DNA of 64,000 nucleotides from Acidobacteriaceae bacterium KBS 146 (GTDB lineage: Bacteria > Acidobacteriota > Terriglobia > Terriglobales > Acidobacteriaceae). Below the pieces are notes generated by a model that saw only the letters and a list, made by a program, of their open reading frames with translations, was not told the origin of the DNA and searched no databases. This document shows, one piece after another, positions 24,292 through 33,066 of the stretch; position 1 is the stretch's first letter, and each line of letters opens with the position of its first letter. Made by a program: the position numbers and the translations under genes. The stretch lies in assembly GCA_000688615.1 (NCBI GenBank), contig JHVA01000001.1, positions 4,932,385-4,996,384 of the forward strand, written 5' to 3'.

Positions 24292-24310
24292 ATTGCAGCG
24301 TGCGCTTGCG

Positions 24311-26755
24311 CTACTTGAGCCTTGAACCGAGCTCGATCTCGTCGGAGTCGGCGAAGGTGGCGAGGATGGGTTTGCCGTCTTCGCCGTGAGAGGCGGCGAG
24401 CAGCATGCCGTGGGATTCGAGGCCGCGCATCTTGCGGGGAGCGAGGTTGGCGACGATGATGATGCGGCGTCCGATGAGGTCCTCGGGCGCGTACCACTGG
24501 GCGATGCCGGAGAGGATCTGGCGCTTTTCGTACCCGAGGTCGACCTCGAGGCGCAGGAGCTTGTCGGCCTTGGGGATGCGTTCGGCGACGAGGACTTTGG
24601 CGACGCGGAGATCGACCTTGACGAAGTCGTCGATGGCGATCTGGGCGTTCTCCTGCTGGGCGGTTGTTGCAGCAGCGGTAGCGAAGATACCAGAGGCCGG
24701 GGCTTCGTGATGCGGCGCGGGAGGCTTGGCAAGCTCGGGCACGGGTGCGGAGGAGGCTCCGACCTGTGAGGCTGGGTTGTCGTGCGGAAGAGCGCTGGTG
24801 CGCGGTGCGGCTCCGGGATGCGTGGATTCGGCCGGCGGGGGCGCGGTGTGAGTGGTCTTCTCGTCGACGAGCTTGGAGGGCGTGGGCGGGGTGGCGTTCT
24901 GTTCTGCGTCGGTCATGATCTGGATGAGTCCTTTGTCGGCGCGCGGGAAGATGGGGCCGAGGGGGCCGAGCCTGGTTCCCGGCTCGAGGCCGCCCCAGGT
25001 GAGATTGTTCAGTCCGCCGTTCTTCGCGACGGCTTCGATGTCGCCGAGGCCGAGCTGCGTCCATACCTTTGAGGTGGAGTAGGGAAGGACAGGGTAGAGA
25101 AGCGCGGTGATGATGCGGATGGACTCGGCGGTGACGGCGAGGACGGCGCGAAGATTGTCGGCTGCGCCAGGCTCTGAGGACTTGGCGAGCTTCCACGGGG
25201 CGCTGAGAGAGAAGAAGCCGTCGACCTCGGTGATGAAAGCGGCGATGTTGGTGAGCAACCGCGTAAAGCGGGCGTCGGTGAAGTCGTCGGTGATGGTGTC
25301 GATGAGTGCGGTCGCCGAGCTCTGGAGTTTTTGAGCGGCCTCTGCCAGCGTTGTCGTCTGGGGCAGGCGAAGCGTGGGGTGGGTGCTCTCGAGATTTTTT
25401 TCAATCATCGTCAGCGTGCGGCTGACGAGGTTGCCGTAGCCGTTGGCGAGATCGGAGTTGTAGCGCTGCACGAGGGCATCAAAGGAGAAGCTGCCATCCT
25501 GGCCGAAGGGGATCTCGCGGAGGAGAAAGTAGCGGAGGACGTCGGAGGCGAAGAGATCCTGCTCGTGCTTCCAGTACTCATCAGAGAGCTGCGCACCGGG
25601 CCAGTCGATCGGTTTTTGCTTGAGGGTGCCGAAGGCGTCGAGGATGGTCTCAGTGCGGACGATGTTGCCGCGCGACTTGGACATCTTCGACTCCTCAAAG
25701 AGAAGCCAGCCGTGTGCCTGAACCTTCCCAGGTAGAGGGAGACCAGCGGCGAGCAGGAATGCGGGCCAGTAGACGCAGTGGAAGCGGATGATCTCTTTGC
25801 CGACGAGATGGAGGTCGGCAGGCCAGAACTTTTTGAACTGTTCCTGCCGGGCGGGATCGTTGGATCCGTAACCAACGGCAGTCATGTAGTTGGCGAGGGC
25901 ATCGAGCCAGACATAGATGACGTGCTTTTTCTGGGTCTGGGAGGCGGCGGGTTCGGGGACGGGGATACCCCAATCGAACGAGCTGCGCGAGATGGAGAGG
26001 TCTTTGAGGGCTCCGGGGACGTAGGAGGTGCCTTTGGCGGAGAACAGCAGATCCTTTGGCTCTGCGCTGCGCGCTTCGCTCAGGATGCCACTTTCTGAAG
26101 ATGAGACAGTCGGCGAATGACCGGAAGAGGAAGTCGCTGGCGAAGCGCCGGACGGAACGTTGCCGCGGAGGAAGCTGAGGACCTCGTTGCGGCGGGCTTC
26201 GGGTTCGACGCAGAATTCGCCGGATTCGATGAGGTCGATGAGCTGGCCCTGGAAGGCGGAGAGGCGAAAGTAGAAGTTCTCTTCAGTGACGGTCTCGGTG
26301 GGTTTGCCATCGGGGCCGATGGTTCCGGGGGGGCCGTCTACGAACATCTCCTCGCCGACGGAGTACTGGCCGGTGTAGGTGTCAAGATAGATGTGGCCGC
26401 GGGAGTAGAGCTCGGCGAAGAGCTTCTGGACGCCCTGCTTGTGGCGGGGCTCGGTGGTGCGGATGTAGTCGTTGTAGGTGATGCCCATGCGCTGCCAGAG
26501 GGAGAGGAACTGGGCGGAGACCTCGTCGGTGAAGCGCTGCGGGGGGATTCCGGCGGCCTCTGCGGAGCGCTGAATCTTCTGTCCGTGCTCGTCGGTCCCG
26601 GTGAGGAACCAGACGTTTTCCGATCCCAAAAGGAGGCGCTGGCGGCGGGCGATGACGTCGGCCGCGATGGTGGTATAGGCGTGGCCGATGTGGGGGCGCG
26701 CGTTAACGTAATAGATCGGCGTAGTGAGGTAGAACTTTTTCTGTGCGTCGGACAT
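24311..26755 (-). CDS. metG: Methionyl-tRNA synthetase with C-terminal tRNA-binding domain and a repeat-derived insertion
   Basis: 814 residues from ATG 26755 (MSDAQKKFYLTTPIYYVN). Class I catalytic domain: HIGH-type PHIGHAY and the KMSKS loop SKMSKSRGN. The zinc-knuckle cysteines of the E. coli form are missing, so it is of the zinc-less type. Between EVLSFLRG and LKDLSISR, where relatives have almost nothing, there is an insert of about 50 residues (roughly nt 26009-26162). It is rich in Ser and includes ILSEARSAEPKDLLF, the translation of REP-like copy g. A long Ala/Pro-rich linker (about 85 residues) leads to a C-terminal EMAP-like tRNA-binding domain (FVKVDLRVAKVLVAERIP). Essential role in translation, so the insert must be tolerated. 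Confidence 0.93.
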   Translation of the reverse strand: MSDAQKKFYLTTPIYYVNARPHIGHAYTTIAADVIARRQRLLLGSENVWFLTGTDEHGQKIQRSAEAAGIPPQRFTDEVSAQFLSLWQRMGITYNDYIRTTEPRHKQGVQKLFAELYSRGHIYLDTYTGQYSVGEEMFVDGPPGTIGPDGKPTETVTEENFYFRLSAFQGQLIDLIESGEFCVEPEARRNEVLSFLRGNVPSGASPATSSSGHSPTVSSSESGILSEARSAEPKDLLFSAKGTSYVPGALKDLSISRSSFDWGIPVPEPAASQTQKKHVIYVWLDALANYMTAVGYGSNDPARQEQFKKFWPADLHLVGKEIIRFHCVYWPAFLLAAGLPLPGKVQAHGWLLFEESKMSKSRGNIVRTETILDAFGTLKQKPIDWPGAQLSDEYWKHEQDLFASDVLRYFLLREIPFGQDGSFSFDALVQRYNSDLANGYGNLVSRTLTMIEKNLESTHPTLRLPQTTTLAEAAQKLQSSATALIDTITDDFTDARFTRLLTNIAAFITEVDGFFSLSAPWKLAKSSEPGAADNLRAVLAVTAESIRIITALLYPVLPYSTSKVWTQLGLGDIEAVAKNGGLNNLTWGGLEPGTRLGPLGPIFPRADKGLIQIMTDAEQNATPPTPSKLVDEKTTHTAPPPAESTHPGAAPRTSALPHDNPASQVGASSAPVPELAKPPAPHHEAPASGIFATAAATTAQQENAQIAIDDFVKVDLRVAKVLVAERIPKADKLLRLEVDLGYEKRQILSGIAQWYAPEDLIGRRIIIVANLAPRKMRGLESHGMLLAASHGEDGKPILATFADSDEIELGSRLK
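26048..26092. repeat. REP-like element copy g, inside the metG reading frame
   Basis: CAGATCCTTTGGCTCTGCGC on the left and GCGCTTCGCTCAGGATGCCA on the right. It has the family ends with several changes and is read in frame through metG. Confidence 0.85.
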
Positions 26756-26895
26756 GAGAGAAGTAATGGCCAGTTTATCAGGGTGGCGCGAGGGTGGTCG
26801 GAGGGCGCGATGATGGTCCTCTGGGGCTGGAGGCCCTTTTTTCTGCAGGGATGGGTATGACATGGCTGCAACCGGCACCTGGCCGCGGACAGGGA

Positions 26896-27270
26896 CTAAA
26901 GGGTGGGTGCCTGGCGGGGGGTCTTGAGATAAGCGACGACGAAGAGCATGCCGAGGAGGAGATCGATGGTGGCGAAGATGGTGAGGTTGGAAGGCGATTG
27001 ATGGGTCGCGGTGAGCCAATAGATGACGACGGCGTAGGAGAACTTTTGAAGGATTGCGATGGCCATGACGGGCCGGTAGCGAACCGGATCCGTTGCGATC
27101 AGCAGAAACAACGCCTGGGAAAGCAGGGCTACGGCGAGGAATCCGTAGAAGTATTCAGGATGGGTGATGGCGGGAGGAGTTGCCACGGCGATGCGATCAC
27201 GAAGGAAGAGGATTGGCGTAAGAATCAGGAATCCCCAGATGCCGGCGATGCGAAAGATGGTTTTCGGCAT
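26896..27270 (-). CDS. Small integral membrane protein, unknown function
   Basis: 124 residues from ATG 27270, 13 bp after the FadR-type gene, so co-transcribed. Four hydrophobic helices are seen: IFRIAGIWGFLILTPILF, YFYGFLAVALLSQALFLLI, PVMAIAILQKFSYAVVIYWL and IFATIDLLLGMLFVVAYL. Longer frames upstream lie inside the regulator gene and were not used. I do not recognise the family. The coupling to a ligand-binding regulator hints at transport or sensing of a small metabolite. Confidence 0.75.
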   Translation of the reverse strand: MPKTIFRIAGIWGFLILTPILFLRDRIAVATPPAITHPEYFYGFLAVALLSQALFLLIATDPVRYRPVMAIAILQKFSYAVVIYWLTATHQSPSNLTIFATIDLLLGMLFVVAYLKTPRQAPTL

Positions 27271-27283
27271 GGGGGGCTGAAGA

Positions 27284-28141
27284 TTAACTGCTGATGGCTT
27301 CCAGGGAGTCCGAGTCGGCATCGCCCTCAGATGGCTGGGCTCGCTCGATTTCGGCTGCCTGAGCGGTGCGGGCCAGATTGAGGTGTTTCTCCATGGTCTG
27401 GCGGGCGAGCGTGGGATTGCGCGACTTGATGGCGCGGAAGATCTCACGGTGCATCTCGGCGGATTCTTTGAGGTCCTGCGAGTGCTGAACGGTCTTGGAG
27501 CGGTGCTCGTAGAGGTTGGCGGTGATGGTTTCCATCAGGGCCCCGAGGATAGGATTGCCAGCGGCGCGGGCGATGGTGCGGTGAAAGCGGACGTCGTGGA
27601 TGAGATATTCCTGCGGGTCGGTGAGGGAGGCGTACATCTCCGCAACCTCTTCGGCGAGCTCCGCGACGTGCTCATCGGTGGCTCGCTCGGCGGCCAGATA
27701 AGCGATGGAAGACTCAAGGACGAGTCGGGCTTCGAACATCTGCCAGGGCAGGAAGCCGTGAAGGGCTCCGAGAACGGAGAGGGAGCTTGAGTCGAGAGCC
27801 GGAGGACCGCTGGAGACGAAGGTACCGGCTCCGTGGCGGCTTTTGAGCACGCCCATTGCGGAGAGAAAGCCGATTCCGGCGCGGAGGCTGGAACGGCTGA
27901 TCTTGAGTTCGCGGGCCAGTTCGCGCTCTGGCGGGAGGCGGTCACCGGGCTTCACCTCTCCGGAGGCGATGAGTGAGCGAACGTGTTCGACGACCTGCAT
28001 GGTGAGCTGGCTGTGCGGGGTAGCGTCGGTGGGGGCCTCTTTTTTCACTGCGGTACAGATCCCTCCCTCGGGAAGTGGGAGAAGGGTAACACGGAGTCCG
28101 GGGGGACTGCTAAGGCGAAGGTGCTTCTCCTGGATCTCCAT
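27284..28141 (-). CDS. FadR-subfamily GntR transcriptional regulator
   Basis: 285 residues. The winged-helix domain (about 45-115) shows EHVRSLIASGEVKPGDRLPPERELARELKISRSSLRAGIGFL and GAGTFV. The C-terminal FCD all-helical ligand domain (about 130-260) has RLVLESSIAYLAAERAT, FHRTIARAAGNPIL and EHRSKTVQHSQ, with the usual metal/ligand His and Asp positions. Such regulators sense small organic acids. It forms a two-gene unit with the small membrane protein downstream. The start (ATG 28141) leaves a 45-residue N-terminal extension that may be longer than the real protein. Confidence 0.9.
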   Translation of the reverse strand: MEIQEKHLRLSSPPGLRVTLLPLPEGGICTAVKKEAPTDATPHSQLTMQVVEHVRSLIASGEVKPGDRLPPERELARELKISRSSLRAGIGFLSAMGVLKSRHGAGTFVSSGPPALDSSSLSVLGALHGFLPWQMFEARLVLESSIAYLAAERATDEHVAELAEEVAEMYASLTDPQEYLIHDVRFHRTIARAAGNPILGALMETITANLYEHRSKTVQHSQDLKESAEMHREIFRAIKSRNPTLARQTMEKHLNLARTAQAAEIERAQPSEGDADSDSLEAISS

Positions 28142-28292
28142 TGCGGCACTCCGTGCCTCACGTTAGAGGACAGAGTTTAGTGGGCTGGTCGCGCTGGTTT
28201 TGCCGGATGACGGACTGGAGATGTTTGCGTCGAAGACGTAGAGCCGGTTGCGCGGGATGGACTAGACTTGAGTCGTCGCGAGGAGGGTGCAG

Positions 28293-29333
28293 TTGCGAAG
28301 GCTTTGGATTCGCGGAGTGAAGGTGGAGGCGGCCATATTGCTGGTGGCAGCGGTCGTTAGCGTGAGCGCTGCGGCTTATGGCGAGAGCTGTACGACTCAG
28401 TCTGCAATGACAGAGACGGACCGGAACGCTCTGGCTTCCGCAGCTCGCGGGATGGCGGAGAAGGTTCTGGCGGATGATGCGGCGGGACTGCAGGCGATCA
28501 CGATTTCGGAGTACGCCCAGAACTTCAGTGCGATTCAAGGAGCAGTGGCGAATACTTCCTCGAAGGTAAAGGGCGCGACCCTGGTGGTGGAACAGGTCTA
28601 TCTGTTGGATGCCAGCGATCTAAAGCCGGGGCCGGACGGCAAGCCTTCGAACGGACAGTTTCTGTGCACGCTGAATCATTCGATCGCGGAGGCTGATTTT
28701 TCCATTCCGTCTCTGCCGGCAGGGAAGTATGGATTTGCGATTGTGGAGGCGCGTGGAACTGCGACACCATGGAGGCTGTCGTTCCTGATGCAGCAGGGGC
28801 CGAAGGGGTGGCAGATGGCGGGATTCTATCCGCGTGCGATGACGGCTGCCGGTCATGATGGACTGTGGTATTGGACCGAAGCGCGGAGAATGGCAAAGAG
28901 CAAAGAGCAATGGAGTTCATGGCTGTATTACCAGCAGGCAGAAGCGTTGCTGAATCCGGTTTCGCTGATCCAGAGCACGCATCTGGAGAAGCTGCATAAC
29001 GAACTGGCAGCAGCGGCTCCGCCCGCACTGTCGAGTGGGATCAGCGTGGACACTCCTCTGGTGGTCAAGGGTGCGGACGGTACGGAGTACCGCTTTGTGG
29101 GACTTGGGGTTGACGATTCGCTGGCAAAAGAAAAGATCGATGTCATCGCGAGGCTAAAGGTGGATGCGCTGGGGGATGCGGTTGCAGCGAGAAAGCGAAA
29201 TACCGATGCGATGAGTGCCCTGGTGGGAGCTTACCCAGAGCTACGCAAAAGTTTTCATGGTGTATGGATGCTGTCCGAGGTCGCAGGACAGAATCCGTAT
29301 GCAACGGAGCTTGCCATGAACGAGATTCACTAA
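28293..29333 (+). CDS. Exported protein of unknown function
   Basis: 346 residues from TTG 28293, which lies 6 nt after AGGAGG; a GTG at 28287 directly abuts that site and is less likely. A signal peptide (VEAAILLVAAVVSVSAAAYG) is followed by a mature protein with no recognised domain. Helix-rich N-terminal half (ALASAARGMAEKVLADDAAGLQ), a beta segment resembling a carbohydrate-binding or Ig-like sandwich in the middle (SLPAGKYGFAIVEARG), and a helical C-terminal part. It is divergent from the FadR-type regulator. Similar proteins seem limited to related soil bacteria, but I could not search. Confidence 0.72.
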   Translation: MRRLWIRGVKVEAAILLVAAVVSVSAAAYGESCTTQSAMTETDRNALASAARGMAEKVLADDAAGLQAITISEYAQNFSAIQGAVANTSSKVKGATLVVEQVYLLDASDLKPGPDGKPSNGQFLCTLNHSIAEADFSIPSLPAGKYGFAIVEARGTATPWRLSFLMQQGPKGWQMAGFYPRAMTAAGHDGLWYWTEARRMAKSKEQWSSWLYYQQAEALLNPVSLIQSTHLEKLHNELAAAAPPALSSGISVDTPLVVKGADGTEYRFVGLGVDDSLAKEKIDVIARLKVDALGDAVAARKRNTDAMSALVGAYPELRKSFHGVWMLSEVAGQNPYATELAMNEIH

Positions 29334-29498
29334 GGGCGCAGGCTTCGAGATACAGGATTTGTTCTCCTGCATTTCGTTTTGGCCCGATAACTTTCCTCAA
29401 GAACCGGCGACCAGGATTTTTCGTTCCGTTCGTGTTCCCGGCTCGAAGAGGTGTTTGTTGCCTTGCAGGTTGCTGCGCGTAGATTTATCGCGTTGTGA

Positions 29499-29526
29499 TT
29501 GCATCGCGCGTGTGAAGTGCTATCTT
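29499..29526 (+). promoter_or_regulatory. Promoter candidate of the nitroreductase operon
   Basis: TTGCAT (29499-29504), 16-nt spacer, TATCTT (29521-29526). This would start transcription near 29533, about 75 nt before the ATG. Moderate match only. Confidence 0.4.
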
Positions 29527-29608
29527 GAAGACGCCTTTGTCTTTGTAGCGGGACTGGGAAAGCCCTGCGGCAAAAGACAACATCCTAAGTAAAGAGAACA
29601 AGAGGACG

Positions 29609-30256
29609 ATGGCAGAGATCAAGAAAACATTGACCCAGGCAATTGCGGAGCGACGGGCCACTCCGAGCTTTGATGGAACTCCAATTCCGCTGGACGACCT
29701 GAAGCAGATTCTCGATGCGGGGCTTCATGCACCGAGCGGGTACAACATGCAGCCGTGGCGGTTTATCGTTGTGCAATCGACGGAGCAGAAGAAGAAGCTT
29801 CGCGCTGCAAGCTATAACCAGGCGAAGGTCGAAGAGGCTTCGGCGATGATTGTGGCCTGCGGCGACGCCGACGGGTGGCGTAAAGATCTTGACCTGATGA
29901 TTCAGCTTGGCCGCGAAGGCGGAATGCCGGAGAGCTATGCGTCGCAGGCGAGGACGAGTGTGTCGAACTTCCTGTCGGGTTTCAGCCGGGAGCAGATGCA
30001 CGGATGGCTGAACAAGCATGTGATGATCGCGCTGACCAGCATGATGTTGATGGCCGAGGTGATGGGGTATGACACCGCGCCGATGGAAGGCTTCGAACAG
30101 GATAAGGTGCATGAGGTTCTGCGACTGCCGATGAGCTATTGCGTGGTGGCGTTGCTGGGAATCGGGCATCTGAAAGGGCCGGACAAGTACTATGGCGGGC
30201 GCTTTGACATGGCGCACACCGTCTTTGGGGAAGAGTTTGGCAAGCCACTGAAGTGA
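29609..30256 (+). CDS. Nitroreductase-family FMN oxidoreductase
   Basis: 215 residues. Family marks: AIAERRATPSFDGTPIPLDDL, LHAPSGYNMQPWRFIVV (FMN phosphate and ring contacts) and the C-terminal LRLPMSYCVVALLGIGH. It likely reduces nitro, quinone or flavin-like substrates with NAD(P)H as a homodimer. AGAGGA ribosome site before ATG 29609. Its last four bases overlap the start of the Nudix gene (GTGA), so they are translationally coupled. The substrate is unknown. Confidence 0.9.
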   Translation: MAEIKKTLTQAIAERRATPSFDGTPIPLDDLKQILDAGLHAPSGYNMQPWRFIVVQSTEQKKKLRAASYNQAKVEEASAMIVACGDADGWRKDLDLMIQLGREGGMPESYASQARTSVSNFLSGFSREQMHGWLNKHVMIALTSMMLMAEVMGYDTAPMEGFEQDKVHEVLRLPMSYCVVALLGIGHLKGPDKYYGGRFDMAHTVFGEEFGKPLK

Positions 30257-30732
30257 GCTCAGGCGACGAGTTAGCCCGGAAGGGAAGAGAATATCCGCAG
30301 TCCCCGATTGTCGGGGTCGCCGCGGTGGTTGTGCGCGGACCGGATATCCTGCTGATTCGCCGGGGACGGGAGCCGTTGTTAGGCGCATGGTCGTTGCCGG
30401 GTGGGGCCTTGGAGCTGGGGGAGACGACCGCAGCGGGAGCTGTGCGCGAGGTCTTGGAAGAGACCGGGATACGTGTGAAACCTGTCGAACTTATTGCGAC
30501 GCTCGATCGCATTGTCCGCGATGAAGAAGAGAGGGTGCGGTTCCACTATGTGCTGGTGGAATGGTTTTGCACGGCGGAAGACGACGCGGAACCGCTCGTC
30601 TGCGGGGACGATGCCGCCGACGCGAGGTGGGTATCAAAGCAGGAGATTTTTTCCGGTAAATACGATCTCGGCGAGACTACACTGGGCGTCATTGAACGAG
30701 CCCTGAGGCTCGCGGAGACGATGTCGCGATGA
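30253..30732 (+). CDS. Nudix hydrolase
   Basis: 159 residues from GTG 30253. The Nudix box GALELGETTAAGAVREVLEETGI is complete (GX5EX7REUXEEXGU), so metal-dependent pyrophosphohydrolase activity is expected. The N-terminal strand SPIVGVAAVVVRGPDILLIRRGREPLLGAW is like ADP-ribose or NADH-type members, and LPGG precedes the box. It overlaps the nitroreductase by 4 bp and the next hydrolase by 4 bp (ATGA). A housecleaning role on dinucleotide cofactors would fit the neighbouring flavoenzyme, but the substrate is not determined. Confidence 0.92.
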   Translation: MSSGDELARKGREYPQSPIVGVAAVVVRGPDILLIRRGREPLLGAWSLPGGALELGETTAAGAVREVLEETGIRVKPVELIATLDRIVRDEEERVRFHYVLVEWFCTAEDDAEPLVCGDDAADARWVSKQEIFSGKYDLGETTLGVIERALRLAETMSR

Positions 30733-31688
30733 GAGTCCTATGGCGAGTGTTGCTGGTCCTCGTGCTGCTGGGAGTCGCAGGCGGCCTGACGTTCTACTTC
30801 AATCCGCTGTGGTTTGCTGACCAGCAGACACGGCTGGTGCTTTGGCGCGAGGGAGTGAAGAGCGAATACGTTGATGCCGGAGGGTATCGCCTGCACTACT
30901 TCGAGGCGCAGCCTCCTGAAGGTGGAGGAGCGCCGCTGGTACTGATCCATGGATTAGGTGCGCGGGGAGAGGACTGGTCGAAGATGATTCCGGCGCTGGC
31001 GGCGCGAGGATTTCATGTCTATGCGCCGGATCTTCCGGGCTATGGGCGATCATCGCGTCCGAAGGATGCGGATTACTCGATCGTGATGGAAGAGAAGGCC
31101 GTGGTTTCGTTTGTGCAGGCAGTTCATCTTCCTCATGCCTTTGTCGGCGGATGGTCGATGGGTGGATGGGTGGCGATGAAGCTGGCGCTGGATCATCCGG
31201 CGCTGGTGGACCGGCTGGCAATCTACGACGGAGCGGGAACGTACTTCCCAGCGGATTTTGGAGCGGAGTTGTTTGTTCCGGCAGATGCTCCGGGCGTCAA
31301 CCGTCTGCTGAAGGTGCTTTCGCCGCATCCGGCGCCGATGCCGGATTTTGTTATCCAGGCGGTACTGCGAAAGATGGCGGAGACAAGCTGGGTTGTCGAG
31401 CGCAGCATGAGAGCGATGACGAGTGGGCGCGATCTGCTGGACTTTCGGCTGCCGGACCTTCACCAGCCGACGCTGGTGGTGTGGGGCGCGGATGATGAGC
31501 TGATTCCACTGTCAGCGGGCAAGCGGATTCATGATCTGATTCCGCATTCGACGCTTCGTGTTGTAGAGGGCTGTGGCCATCTTGCACCTCTGGAGTGCTG
31601 GCGCCCGGTAGCTGATGTCACGGCGACCTTTTTGCATGCAGAGCCTGCTGTCACAGGCGGCGAAAGTATGGTCGCGGGTACACGTTAA
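30729..31688 (+). CDS. Membrane-anchored alpha/beta hydrolase
   Basis: 319 residues. The N-terminal hydrophobic helix VLLVLVLLGVAGGLTFYF anchors it. The catalytic domain has the oxyanion motif HGLGARGEDW, nucleophile GWSMGGW, acid WGADDELIP and base His in EGCGHLAPLE. It is likely an esterase/lipase or epoxide-hydrolase-like enzyme. Third gene of the overlapping operon. Its stop overlaps the convergent ubiX stop. Confidence 0.88.
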   Translation: MRVLWRVLLVLVLLGVAGGLTFYFNPLWFADQQTRLVLWREGVKSEYVDAGGYRLHYFEAQPPEGGGAPLVLIHGLGARGEDWSKMIPALAARGFHVYAPDLPGYGRSSRPKDADYSIVMEEKAVVSFVQAVHLPHAFVGGWSMGGWVAMKLALDHPALVDRLAIYDGAGTYFPADFGAELFVPADAPGVNRLLKVLSPHPAPMPDFVIQAVLRKMAETSWVVERSMRAMTSGRDLLDFRLPDLHQPTLVVWGADDELIPLSAGKRIHDLIPHSTLRVVEGCGHLAPLECWRPVADVTATFLHAEPAVTGGESMVAGTR

Positions 31689-32359
31689 TCTTCGTCAGCC
31701 TGCCACTGATAAGCACCCGGTTGGGCGAGACCAATGTGCGCAAGCACGCGATGAACAAATTGCTGTGCCATCTGAGGAGTCGTCTGCGGCTGATTGTATA
31801 GCGTGGGGATGGTGGGAAAGATGGTCGCCCCGGCATCTGCGGCGAGCTGCATGTTGCGCAGATGAATGCGATTGAACGGGGTCTCGCGCACGCACAGCAC
31901 GAGGGGATGCCGTTCCTTGAGGCAGACATCGGCGGCGCGATGGATGAGATTGCTGGCGAGACCGTTGGCGATGGAGGCGAGCGTCCCCATCGAACAGGGA
32001 AGGACCAGCATGGCGCTGACGGGATAGCTTCCGCTGGCGATGCTGGCGCCAATGTCAGAGGGTGCGTGCACGCGAAGTTTCGCACAGGGAGAGCCAAGAA
32101 GCTTTTCGGCGAGGTTGTTGCGTCCGCTCAGGTTCAGCTCTTCGGCGAAGACGCGAAGGGAGTTCTCCGACGCAACGAAGTGGATGCGCGAGACGCGATC
32201 GTCTGCAGCAAGAGAACGCAGCATCTCGGCGGCATAGAGACTGCCGCTGGCTCCTGTAACGGCGAGGGTGATGTTGCGGGGCGTCGATTCGGTTCCGTGC
32301 ACAAGATGATTATCGCAAGCGGCTGCCGCGTGTGCGCGAGATTTCGCTACGGATGGCAA
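31685..32359 (-). CDS. ubiX: UbiX-family flavin prenyltransferase
   Basis: Up to 224 residues from TTG 32359 (a GTG at 32302 is an alternative and nearer the usual N-terminus). Motifs: LAVTGASGSLYAAEML (FMN site), FVASENSLRVF, VLPCSMGTLASIANGLASNLIHRAADVCLKE and LVLCVRETPFNRIHLRNM. It makes prenylated FMN for UbiD-type decarboxylases. No ubiD is in the window. It overlaps the upstream YkgJ-type gene by 13 bp, so the two are coupled. In menaquinone organisms UbiX often serves the MqnP/MqnL or aromatic-acid branch. Confidence 0.9.
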   Translation of the reverse strand: MPSVAKSRAHAAAACDNHLVHGTESTPRNITLAVTGASGSLYAAEMLRSLAADDRVSRIHFVASENSLRVFAEELNLSGRNNLAEKLLGSPCAKLRVHAPSDIGASIASGSYPVSAMLVLPCSMGTLASIANGLASNLIHRAADVCLKERHPLVLCVRETPFNRIHLRNMQLAADAGATIFPTIPTLYNQPQTTPQMAQQFVHRVLAHIGLAQPGAYQWQADED

Positions 32360-32979
32360 AGAGCGAAGGTGACGATGGTTTCGCCCAAGAGATGGTTGGC
32401 CGTATTGAAGGCTTCATTGCTGGCTGCTTCGCGACCGGGAATGGATGGATCGAGTTCGCAGGCGGCGATCTCTTCCTGAGAGGCGGTGATGTAGCAGAGC
32501 TCGCAGGTGGCTAAATCGCCTTCTGCAGTTCGCATCGGAGGGCCGAAGGTTCGGCAGACGATGGGGCGATACTCGTAGAGATCGCAGGTTCCGTTGGAGG
32601 GATCGAGAACGGGGCAGGGCTCACTGTTGCCGATGGCTTCCTCGGATTCCTCTGCAAACAAAGGGGAGTCCTCGTAGTCGGCACTTAGAACGCCTGTGAC
32701 GGTATCGCCGGGAAAGAGCGATTTCAGCCGCTGGAGGGATTCAGCGACACGTTTGCGAACGCTCGAGGCGCGGTGCGGGTCTTGTTGATCGAGAGCGCAC
32801 AGACCTTCGCGGAGACGTGCGGCATCCTGATACGAGATGGGGAAGACTCCGTGACAGCATTGAGTGCAGCCCGGACGACAGGCGAGGTGAGAGCCGCTGC
32901 GCAGGACGGTTGCGGCAAGCGCCGCGTCAACAATCTGAACGAGACCGGCATCGGTGGCAGCGCCTTGTTTCAACATCAC
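32347..32979 (-). CDS. YkgJ-family cysteine-cluster protein
   Basis: 210 residues. The CxxxCxxCC cluster CRPGCTQCC (about 34-42), together with later Cys in EPCPVL, NGTCDLY, IVCRTFG and ATCELC, matches the zinc/iron-chelating YkgJ (UPF0153) family. The cluster probably binds a metal. It is the first gene of a pair with ubiX. Function in this family is unknown. Its upstream region (32980 onward) leads to the divergent nrdA promoter. Confidence 0.88.
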   Translation of the reverse strand: MMLKQGAATDAGLVQIVDAALAATVLRSGSHLACRPGCTQCCHGVFPISYQDAARLREGLCALDQQDPHRASSVRKRVAESLQRLKSLFPGDTVTGVLSADYEDSPLFAEESEEAIGNSEPCPVLDPSNGTCDLYEYRPIVCRTFGPPMRTAEGDLATCELCYITASQEEIAACELDPSIPGREAASNEAFNTANHLLGETIVTFALCHP

Positions 32980-33049
32980 GAGAGCCCTTACTTACCACTT
33001 TATGGCAAAGGCGTGGGATGGCGAAGCTCTGTGGATAAAGTGCAAGAAG

Positions 33050-33066
33050 TACTCAATATATAGCGG
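33050..33066. promoter_or_regulatory. NrdR-box-like sequence before the nrdA promoter
   Basis: TACTCAATATATAGCGG resembles the palindromic NrdR box pattern and directly touches the -35 element. Only one clear box is seen; functional boxes usually come in pairs, so confidence is low. Confidence 0.3.
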
